From Allodiplogaster sudhausi (lineage: Eukaryota > Nematoda > Chromadorea > Rhabditida > Diplogasteridae), in the NCBI GenBank assembly GCA_945643635.1, contig CALZFC010000007.1, forward strand, positions 784,501 through 848,500: a DNA stretch of 64,000 nt, in the 5' to 3' direction. Position 1 is the first letter of the stretch. The number at the start of each line of letters is the position of its first letter. The notes under the pieces are model-generated. The model saw nothing but the letters and a program-made list of their open reading frames with translations, was not told the DNA's origin and made no database searches. The position numbers were made by a program, and so were the translations under genes. Positions 56,308 to 64,000 of the stretch are shown here, piece after piece.

Positions 56308-58841
56308 CAGAGGTGCTAACATGCCCAAAAATTTTGGGCCGGCCCGTCGGGCCCAAGGACTCGGCCAGCCCGGCCCGATCCATTTCCGGGCCCTAGAATT
56401 TTAGGCCCGGCCCGGCCCGGCCCGGCCCGTGGGCCCGTTTGAGCCCGATTTTCAAAAATTCGAAAAAAAAAATTGAAAGTTGTAGCTATTTGTCTATGCA
56501 TATAACACTTCATTCTTTTAATCGTTAGCACGTCGTTAGATTGTTTATTTCATACTGAAAATAAAACGTTGAAACGCAATGCCTCTTTAAGAGAGCGAAT
56601 AACAGAAAATAAAGCATTCAACGGAAATGTTACTTTAAGAGAGCGAATAACAGAAAATAAAGCATTCAACGGAAATGTTATTAACGGGAATTCAAAGCCG
56701 CTTCGAACTTCATAAGAGAACGGATAATAAGGGACTTGAAAACAGACTCAGCACTGAGTGACTCACGCTTGTCGGGGACAAGATTTCGCAAGTCCGAGAA
56801 TGAGCGTTCTGCAGTTGCTGTAGAAGCAGGAATGGAATAGATCTGTTGTACTACTCGGGACAGAACGGGGAAGTCAGGTGCACGCTCCTTCCATGCGATA
56901 AGAGGGTTGTCATGTGGGTTTCCAGAAGGATCAAGGAAATTGAAGGTGGCATTCAGATAAGAATCAACCTCATTGTCAGTAATCAACCTTAGCAGAGCGG
57001 AGCTTGGAGAGCCATCTGGTCTCGACTTCAAGAGGAAGCTGTCTTCGGAGTGACTGGCCGACTTCACTGCCCCGGATTCCATTGACAACCAGCTTCAATT
57101 CACTGAGGAGCCGCCTGCCTCGCTGTACCAGACTCTTATCTTCATCCGTGAGGTCGTTCTCGAAGAGAAGACCTCTTCGATCCTTGTATGGACTGAAGGT
57201 CCGCTTGCAGAGATTGTTGGCCACGTGGTAGATGCAGTTAACATCTGAATAAAAGGAAAGAAGAAAATGATAGTAAAAAGATGCATATTCCTCACTTTTT
57301 TTATTGTTTAGGCGAAGCGCTTTCGTAATGTTGGAGCCTTCATCGGATGCACTGAAGATCTGACGAAGAATCGCGTCTGTCAAGCCGAATGACTTTCCCG
57401 CCTGCACGATATCGGTCCAGACTTGCACGTTGTCCTTTCTTGCTACGTCACATCGCCACATTGCAGCATGAATGCTGTAGTATCGCCTAAAAGTGAATAA
57501 ACATTAGATATTTAATATCACGGCAATACATTGAAGAAGCTAACCAGTTGTAAACCACGTGTACGACAAGAGTCAGATAGTCGTCCTTTCTTTTCCGTAG
57601 TCAGCAGAGAATGCTCCACCAACTGTTGCCAAATGATTTACGACTTCTGCTCCAGATTTCGCAAGAAGATCGGATTGAAGGGTGTTCAACCGATTCGTCA
57701 CCGTCTGCCGAGTCGGAATGATGCTCGATACATCCAAATTGTCCACGTTACGACGTCTGGCACTGAATGATGAAACATTCAAAAAACGTGAAGAAGAACA
57801 AATTATTTTCAAACGAGCCTAACCCAATCCGCAGTGCGACTGATATCAGTTCCTTCAAGTCGCTATCTTCCGCGATAGAGAATGGCCGCGAGCTCGTAGC
57901 CAACCACTTCGCCATGACTGTCGAGATCTGCTGTTGTTCCTCGAGAGTGCCTTGGACGCTGACACTTGCCATGAATCCATCGATTCTCCTCTGCGATCCA
58001 GATGCACTTTCCGCTTTCTTCGATTTCTTCGCAGAACACTTCTCTTGGTGCCGACTGAAAATGATATACACTCTCTCTGCTCCCTTCAGCTCCAAAAGCA
58101 GTTTTCGAAAAAAAAAATACCTAACGTTTCCGCCGCCTGTCATCACAACCACGCAACGCGTGCACATCAGAAGCTGTGTAGCGGAAGCGCTAGCTTCTTG
58201 TCCATGTCAGGAGTAGTGAATGTTCACGATGGAGTCGTCTTCTCCTTTCTTCCGCTTTCGAAAGAAGAGGTACTCTCGCTTGAGAAGACGTTCATGATGC
58301 GCATTTGCGAGTAGCTGAATCTGCTCTTTGGAGTAAGTCTCGGTTCCAAATTGCTTACCTAAATAATAAGAGTAAATAAAATCACCAGAATAACTCAAGA
58401 TGCCCAAATAATGTGAGAAAATGAAATCATCCTTATTTAATAAAGTGAAGACATCATACCGAAAATTCTCTTTAGAATCCTTTGGTCTTCTTCCGGTAGC
58501 TCGTCAGTCTCGCTAACCGCCTCTGACATCGTAAGCCTGAAATAATTTTATATTAAACTTACAAAGATAACATAAAATAACAACAGAATTAAAAGAATTC
58601 CCGCGCACTTTCATGCTGCCAATTTGGAATTCTGACTTCAAGATATCCACTAGTGCAATTATAATTCATTCACCAGTGCACCATCTGGCACACCAACGAG
58701 GAAAACGGGCCCAACCGGGCCTACGGGCCGGCCACACTTTTCTTGGGCCCGGCCCGGCCCGGCCCCGGGCCCTGGAATTTTGGGCCGGCCGTCCCTGCGG
58801 GCCGGGCCGGGCCGGGCCGGGCCGGCCACTTTGCACCTCTG
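56308..58841 (-). mobile_element. Complete hAT transposon, 2534 bases
   Basis: Ends CAGAGGTGC(T/A)AA and its inverted partner CACCTCTG, flanked by the exact 8-base duplication gccgtgag at 56300-56307 and 58842-58849, the hAT hallmark. Dense GGGCCCGG/GGCCCGGCCC repeats sit next to both ends (56330-56450 and 58705-58830). One minus-strand transposase gene fills the middle. The clean duplication points to a recent insertion about 145 bases upstream of the small gene at 58994. Confidence 0.95.
56681..58529 (-). CDS. hAT transposase with BED-type zinc finger
   Basis: Start MSEAVSETDELPEEDQRIL at 58529 (donor after KRIFG at about 58461). The next exons run GKQFGTETYSKEQIQLLANA (58362-58215), then a BED-like finger with C-x2-C (MCTRCVVV) and H-x4-C (RHQEKC) near 58185-58025. 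The catalytic region follows (WLATSSRPFSIAEDSDLKEL; SIHAAMWRCDVARKDNVQVW; NCIYHVANNLCKRTFSPYKD; a long helical insert). The C-terminal dimerisation domain is typical (FPVLSRVVQQIYSIPAST then ATAERSFSDLRNLV). The stop is at 56683-56681. About six exons; I did not find an inactivating break, so it may be active. It catalyses cut-and-paste transposition in the nucleus. Confidence 0.85.
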
Positions 58842-58993
58842 GCCGTGAGCCATCATTTCCTCATCTCATTCTCGCTTGCAAATCGTGGAGCTCTCGTTCG
58901 GCTCGTCCATCGACGTCTGAGCTCTCTCGCCGACGCACGCTCTCTCTTCGCTCTCTGACTTCTCTGCTCCCTCTCGCTACCGACAAGAAAATC

Positions 58994-59336
58994 ATGTGCT
59001 TCGGCAAGAAGAAGGGACCCGCTGCCGCGCCCGCCGGATTTCGTTTCTGTGGATTTACACTAGTTGTTTAGCCTTGCGAATCAGCTATGCCAACATTTCA
59101 ATTTCATAAAATGCCGCAAAATTATCTTAAAAATTTAACTAATTTTCTAGGGAGCCCCTGCAGGGAAGTCTATGGCCGGTGGAGCTGCCAAACCTGCTGG
59201 CGATGCTGCTGCTCCGTGCGTGTCTCTCCTATCTCATTTCTTGGCTCTATCACCCTTCCTCGCTTGCTTCATTATTTCACTTTAAACGTTTATTTATTTA
59301 ATTACCAGGGCCGGCGGCGAAGAGCCCGCTGCCTAG
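58994..59336 (+). CDS. Tiny three-exon gene, about 50 residues, Gly/Ala/Lys-rich
   Basis: Exon 1 starts MCFGKKKGPAAAPAG at 58994. Exon 2 (about 59151-59214, acceptor tttctag) encodes GAPAGKSMAGGAAKPAGDAA. Exon 3 (59309-59336, acceptor taccag) ends GGEEPAA with stop TAG at 59334-59336. The donor of exon 1 is unclear (possibly near 59040). No family recognised. The near-repeated exon structure and low sequence complexity suggest a small secreted or nematode-specific peptide, but there is no signal peptide, and MCFGKKK resembles the start of small basic cytosolic peptides. A hAT element lies directly upstream and may sit in its 5' leader or promoter. Confidence 0.55.
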
Positions 59337-59339
59337 ATC

Positions 59340-60700
59340 TTTGTTCCACCACCACCAACCTTTCTCTCCCTCCCCTCCCACAATTCCTCCGAACAATATG
59401 TGTATAAAATCTTGAAGAAAGGATGCGTATTTAAAATTATTCAAATAGATATCTATGGAACATGAACGTATATGTAGATAGGAGGTTGAGCCGTCGGATA
59501 TTTAATGTGGATACCTTGAGGCCAGATTAGAACTCTACACACACAAACAATCTTTAATAAATCTTTGGAAACAAGTGGTTGTTTTCAACATATTTCTGTT
59601 TTCTATGTGTCTAATTGTGCTCAGGACATACAGACATCTTGATCTTGTATTTTGCGTGTTACAATCTTGCCATTTATGCTTATCCATGTGTCTTATGTAC
59701 CTTCAGTTGCTTATCTCCATCTTTTCTTGTCAATTCCACCTGAGAATGGCGACCACCGAAGATAACGGTAAGTGGAGAAGTGGTTTTTTTCTAGTGCGAA
59801 CCCATATAGTTGTAATGTATCTCTTCTACAACTTGTTAGACGCACAATAATACAAAAATAACAAAATGCTGAAAGGACAGTCGTGTACCTTTTCAACTCT
59901 CGTCAGTAGCAACACGTTTCTGGATCTCACGCATGCAGCGGATTTGCTCTTCACTCTTTCACGTGAAAGACCGCTGAAACTTGCTCGTTTCTGCATCGAA
60001 AAAGAGCAGTAGGAGAGAGTTGTTTTCTATCAAGTTGTATATAGTTATTCTCATATTGACTCAGAAGCTCGTGAGAATATTTCTTATACTTCTCTACTTC
60101 TTTTAATCCAATATCTAAAAGGTACAAATTGTATACTCTAAGAAACGCGCATTGTCAAGGTCGTCTGGACGTGAGAGGATAAAGCAGGATAAATAAATGG
60201 GAGTGCCAGACCGGACTTCAGTAAGATGTCGGAACACTTAGCATGCTCATCGTTAACGCCAAGTGCCTGGCCATTCCTCCTATCCACCTATGCATCATTG
60301 TTGATTTGATTGACTAACTAGTTCATGGACCCCTCCCATGGAGGGAGAATAGAAAACATCGTGTAACGTGTATAAATGTGCATATCATAGTTTGATTATT
60401 CGTTGGTTAGGAGATATTCTAAACATCTTTGATCTTGTTTTCTGTTTTATTTATTTAAGGTTTTTGTCATTCGTTGCGTGAAAACTTCATTTGTTGTGTA
60501 TGAAACTGATAATCTAATAATGATAACAATGGGCAGCTTGCTTTCGAATGTCCGATAAAAACTTAAACGACTACTTGCTTGATTATGCGTTAAAGTTTGC
60601 TGAGTTTGAGGGTAAAAATGAAAGCATTTAAATCTGAACAGAATACTGCCGATGGTCACAACCTGAGCAAATCTGATATGTGTAGATGTCAGTAAAGTGT
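59340..60700. other. Mostly non-coding stretch
   Basis: Contains likely 3' sequence of the small gene (aataaa near 59556). On the minus strand, around 60290-60130, it has fragments (ALGVNDEHAKCSDILLKSGL; SRPDDLDNARFL) that echo the segment at 51.7 kb. These may be remnants of a duplicated gene. Nothing else supported. Confidence 0.4.
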
Positions 60701-60729
60701 CTCGTTCTATTTAGAATGACCGATTACTT

Positions 60730-61330
60730 AGAAGGGGTAGTTATTCAAATCAATAAGGTTCCCTCTCCATCAGACCCAGATCATTTTCGCCCTATTACCA
60801 TCTCTCCTGCCTCGGCTAAAGTTATTGAAAGATGTATGAAGATGTATAAGCTATCGACGGGGTGTGAGCAGGGATGTCCAAAGCGGGCCGAGCCCGGCCC
60901 GTTGCTAATGTGACGGCCCGGCCCGCGTACCCTACGGGACGGGCAGGGCCTGGGCGTGGGCCGAGCGGGCCCGTTTTTACATAGGCCCGGCCCGGCCCGT
61001 TGCTAATTTGGCGGGCCCGGGCCGAGATTTTGAAGGTACGGCCCGGCCCGGCCCGCGTACCCTACGGGCCCGGCCCGGCTCAGGCCTGGTTTTGGACATC
61101 CCTGGGTGTGAGCATCATTCTGTCTTGCCTGACTGCCAACATGGGTTCAGAGAAGGCAGTTTTGTAATGAAAAATTTACTTGTACCAATACAGACGTTTT
61201 TAAACGGAACAAACAATAATCGTTCGGTTGATGTACTTTACTCTAATCTGGCCTCGGATCTCCCCTTTAATGGTCTTACGACTGGTCTACTTACTTACAT
61301 TAGATATAGATTTATCAGTTACTCACCGTA
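60730..61330 (+). pseudogene. Non-LTR reverse transcriptase fragment
   Basis: The plus strand reads VVIQINKVPSPSDPDHFRPI, TISPASAKVIERCM, then (after a MITE) HSVLPDCQHGFREGSFV and NNRSVDVLYSNLASDLPFNG. These are reverse-transcriptase blocks 0-2 of LINE type (RPI-x-x-S-x-x-K-x-x-E; P-x-QHGFR-x-G). It is truncated at both ends and interrupted by a MITE, so non-functional. It belongs to a different family from the LINE at 35-39 kb. Confidence 0.8.
60869..61104. mobile_element. 236-base hAT-like MITE
   Basis: Inverted ends CAGGGATGTCCAAA / TTTGGACATCCCTG (14 of 14), flanked by the exact 8-base duplication ggtgtgag at 60861-60868 and 61105-61112. The interior is GGCCCGGCCCG-rich like the subterminal parts of the hAT at 56-58 kb. 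Removing it and one duplication restores the reading frame of the surrounding reverse transcriptase, so it inserted into that older element. Confidence 0.95.
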
Positions 61331-61362
61331 ACATTTGCTCATACACATATAAACGGGGCATA

Positions 61363-61843
61363 TCAAGGGGGGAGATCCGCGGTCGGGAGAGCTGCCAGCC
61401 ACTTTCTGGTGGCTCTGCTCTCAACTCTGCTAGCAGCTTGCGGAGCGGCCTCACCCCCCCCCCCAGAAGGAGGAGGCGAGGCCACTGCACTTCCCCGGCC
61501 ACGTAACGTCCCCATAGTCATAGTGCTAAAAAACAATAAACCTCAAAGATGTGTTTCCTTAAATCTACTCACTATTTTCCGTCCGTTCGGTCAGAAGTCT
61601 CTTCCTCTCGAGTTGGATGCAGAGTTCCGCAACTCGTTCTTCCAGCTTTAGTTCTCGTCCCCTGATGGAATTGACTGGGTTTGGCGGCTCTGTGATTTTG
61701 CGCTCTTTTGCCTTGATGGTGAGTGCATTTTAGGTTATTTCTTTGTCGCCGCTTTCGATACCAGCGCGGAGATTGTTGATCTTGGAGATTAGCGTGTTGA
61801 TTCTGTTCTCATCTGCCATCTGTGACTTGATATAAGTTAGCAT
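61363..61843 (-). CDS. Small coiled-coil protein, unknown
   Basis: Starts MLTYIKSQMADENRINTLIS at 61843. A first short intron is likely from about 61764 (CTG|GTATCG) to 61702, then ERKITEPPNPVNSIRGRELK leads into a heptad-like helix (LEERVAELCIQLERKRLLTE). The donor AATA|GTGAGT lies at about 61572. After an acceptor tttttag near 61528, the last exon reads MGTLRGRGSAVASPPPSGGG with a run of 11 G on this strand, ending AALPTADLPP at 61363. About 115 residues. No family named; likely a cytosolic adaptor-type coiled coil. It faces away from the plus-strand gene starting close by. Confidence 0.5.
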
Positions 61844-61849
61844 GGTAGC

Positions 61850-62311
61850 TGGTATGTGAACGAACAAGAAAAAAGGAGAGGCAGGAGTCGTTTCCCAAGA
61901 GGAGTTTGGATGGCTACAATGAGGATGATTTGGCAGACATGAAGGAGAAGGTGTTACTTACGATTTAGTTATTGCCTGCTTCTCGTCTATACCTATTCGT
62001 GCTTTTTCTCTCCCCTCTCTCTCTCACTCTTCTTTTCTGTCTCTGCCTCAGTCATTCTGTTTTTTTTCTCGCTATCTTCTTCTTCAGTATTCCAAACAGT
62101 TTTCGAAACCAAAAAAGGCACCTCCCATCTTCGATTTTGCAAGTCTTGAGGATTGACTTCTTCTAGATACAACGCCTAGCTACCGAAGCGTCTTCATCTG
62201 GCCAATCCCTTCCACAAAGAGTCCGAACAGGAATCGGACGGAGCAATTGAAGAGGAAGACTACTTCGAAGTTGCGGACCTCGTATACGAGTTCCTTCCTG
62301 ATGAGAACTGA
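61850..62311 (+). CDS. Small acidic-tail protein, unknown, 5' end unresolved
   Basis: An exon ending at 61950 (RRQESFPKRSLDGYNEDDLA then DMKEK, donor AAG|GTGTTA) joins in phase 0 to 62180-62311 (LPKRLHLANPFHKESEQESD ... LVYEFLPDEN, stop TGA). A poly(A) signal AATAAA lies at 62313-62320. A second option, also phase 0, is an exon at 62088-62156 (YSKQFSKPKKAPPIFDFASL, ED, stop), so two C-termini by alternative splicing are possible. No in-frame Met is visible in the first exon, so an upstream exon or a different start is missing. Function unknown. Confidence 0.45.
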
Positions 62312-63082
62312 TAAATAAAACTGAATCTCAAGAAATATGTAAATAGTATAATTCAAAATCTTTAAATACCGTAGGCGAAGACGGCTACTAATTTCAAGGC
62401 AAGGATGAAGACGTATGTATGTATGTATGTATATATGTACATATGTACCACGGTGAGGAGAATGTTTAATATCCTCAAAGTTTAATTCAAAATAAATTTG
62501 CGGAAACTTCATAATTATCACTTTTCTATAAAGGGAATTAGGGAAAGAGAAAATTCTTGAATTCCTTGTCCTCTTGCTTTTTTAAAGGAAGACACCTTCT
62601 GTTATCAGAAATATTATAGCTATCTCAACGAAGGTTTTCTATTATTCCATGTTACTCATCTGCATTCGTCCTCCTTTGATACTTCGTTGTTGGATGATGG
62701 ATTTCGCAATAGTTTCGAGGTGAATCGAAAATTTGATAGCCTTTCAGAAAGTGCAAACTATAAGTGCTGTGTACTTATAAAATATAAATTGCAATAGCCA
62801 ATTTTTTCACTTTTTAACCAGTACAATATGAATAGAATTAATTGAAAAGTGCAGGAAAGAGACTATAAAAACGCTGAAAATCGTGGAACCTCATCATCAC
62901 TACTAGTTTTTTTACAACTCTTCTCACCAAAAAATTTTTTTACTAAAATTTAAAATTATTTACTTGGTATTCATTACAACGGAGGAATTCTCCCCTCTCG
63001 AGTAAGAATGGAAATTTGATGTTCGATTATCAGAACGGAGGATCGGATGAGGCGCCGATATCATCGAATTAAGGATGAATGT

Positions 63083-63285
63083 TTATTTGAGATGAATTTC
63101 TCTCTGCTGTCCGCCTCGACCTGCCCGGAACGGTCGGAGAGAATTCTCTCCTCGCCGGCTTCTCGTCGCTCGTCTTGAATCGCGGCTGAGCGTCTCCTTG
63201 CTTCTCCTCCATCCTCTTCTTCTCTTTGCAACTCGCAACTCACTCCCTCTTTCCTCGATCCCTCCCTGTCCCTCATATCTGCATA
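63083..63285 (-). CDS. Possible last exon, charged repetitive frame
   Basis: After a ttatatgcag acceptor near 63286, all three frames are open for a while. One gives RYEGQGGIEERGSELRVAKR and ends REIHLK with the stop overlapping AATAAA, and another is acidic (SRKEGVSCELQREEEDGGEA). The poly(A) signal and high GC suggest a terminal exon, but upstream exons were not found within the window. Confidence 0.25.
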
Positions 63286-63299
63286 TAAAAAGTTGAAGA

Positions 63300-64000
63300 G
63301 AATGAATCTTGTCCAAATCAATCACGTTATTCAATGATGAAGTAATTTGTTATTATGAAAGCACGAGACATTGGATAACGAGCTTAAGATTTGAACAAAT
63401 TTTTGAGACAGCATTCGGCACTTTTCTGACCTCTGGTAGTTCTCCTGAGAGAGTGCAGAAAACAACAGAATGACAATGCATTCGTCATGTGACAACTTTG
63501 TTACATCAATGCACTTCTGTATTCAATAACACGACGTGTACTTTTTATTCGAACTTCGCCAACATAAATACGTGCAGACAAGCAGTGCGCCTCCCATGCA
63601 AGACAACTAACATACTAAAAGTCTGACGGACTCTGGAAAGTCTTTCAGAAGGGACGCGTGATATTTTGCGTGCTTTTATAGCGACATGAGAAAGCCACAA
63701 GCAGCAAGCGAATACGAGGAAAATATGTCAGATCTCAGAATTCTTTGGAATACCGATTGCGGCGTATTGAAAAAGCTCCTGACAATGACAAGATATTTGG
63801 AATAGGGTGCAATGTTAATGCTACAAAATAAAATAATAACTAAAATAAAATAAATGTATTGCATCTTTCCCATGATTGTACCAGATGCTGAATTGCGAAC
63901 AAGGACTTGGATCGGAATTGTTTGCATATTCACCTCGCCAGTTCTCACTTACTTTGAAATGATATCTCAAGCATTGGCAATCGTGAGCAATCTGAACGCA
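63300..64000. other. No supported gene at the right edge
   Basis: AT-rich with only short frames (for example 63676-63948 minus). It may be intronic or upstream sequence of a gene continuing outside the window. Confidence 0.4.

Noticed and set aside
61409..61651. Plus-strand frame starting MALLSTLLAACGAASPPPPE, which looks like a lipoprotein signal
   Set aside because: It is antisense to the better supported last exon of the coiled-coil gene, and the resemblance rests on a C-run. A bacterial lipobox makes no sense in this context.

Overview
The window is eukaryotic nuclear DNA. Coding sequence comes in short exons (roughly 50-250 bases) split by small introns, with wide low-complexity stretches of (CT)n, (GA)n and ATACATACATA-type repeats, and many transposons. 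Two genes encode nuclear hormone receptors. One has the P-box neighbourhood CRACATFFRR, a signature best known from the expanded nematode supplementary nuclear receptors. Together with a divergent GT11-type fucosyltransferase and GT31 paralogues, this makes a nematode the best guess, but it is not proven. 3' splice sites are variable (cag, tag, aag), unlike the strict TTTTCAG of Caenorhabditis.

Layout. 1-1740: large foldback repeat. 2375-5624 (-): many-exon lysine- and proline-rich protein of unknown function. 5913-8027: terminal-inverted-repeat element that seems to carry exon-like fragments. 8552-9689: second foldback. 9809-12071 (-): unrecognised multi-exon gene. 13214-17274 (-): nuclear receptor 1. 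18816-21667 (-): probable six-pass membrane protein. 22.4-24.2 kb: low-complexity sequence. 24578-27615 (-), 28862-31348 (-) and 33464-40804 (+): three paralogous GT31 (beta-1,3-galactosyltransferase-like) genes. The third is split by a 5 kb nested insertion, a CR1/jockey-like LINE inside a TIR element inside an intron. 43.0-45.7 kb (+): GT11 alpha-1,2-fucosyltransferase-like gene, converging with nuclear receptor 2 at 46.0-50.6 kb (-). 51.6-52.1 kb: coding-like sequence of uncertain strand. 52764-54153 (-): single-pass membrane protein with a long Lys/Ser and Pro/Ala tail. 54.5-55.1 kb: about 145-base tandem satellite. 56308-58841: complete hAT transposon with a perfect 8-base target duplication. 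58994-59336 (+): tiny three-exon gene. 60.7-61.3 kb: dead reverse transcriptase interrupted by a small hAT-like MITE. 61.4-62.3 kb: head-to-head pair of small genes. 62.3-64 kb: mostly unassigned.

The clearest functional theme is glycan synthesis. Four glycosyltransferases sit in about 21 kb: three type II, Golgi-type GT31 paralogues with the same exon plan, and one GT11 enzyme. Flanking receptors may be independent.

The most unusual observation is a recurring architecture of short, perfect or near-perfect inverted duplications with small loops. Several lie where an exon ends, so that the start of the intron is an inverted copy of the exon end. A second oddity is GC-AG introns inferred in at least three genes from reading frame and family structure. 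I saw no CRISPR array, phage or bacterial-type operon, and could not support any tRNA or rRNA gene by eye.
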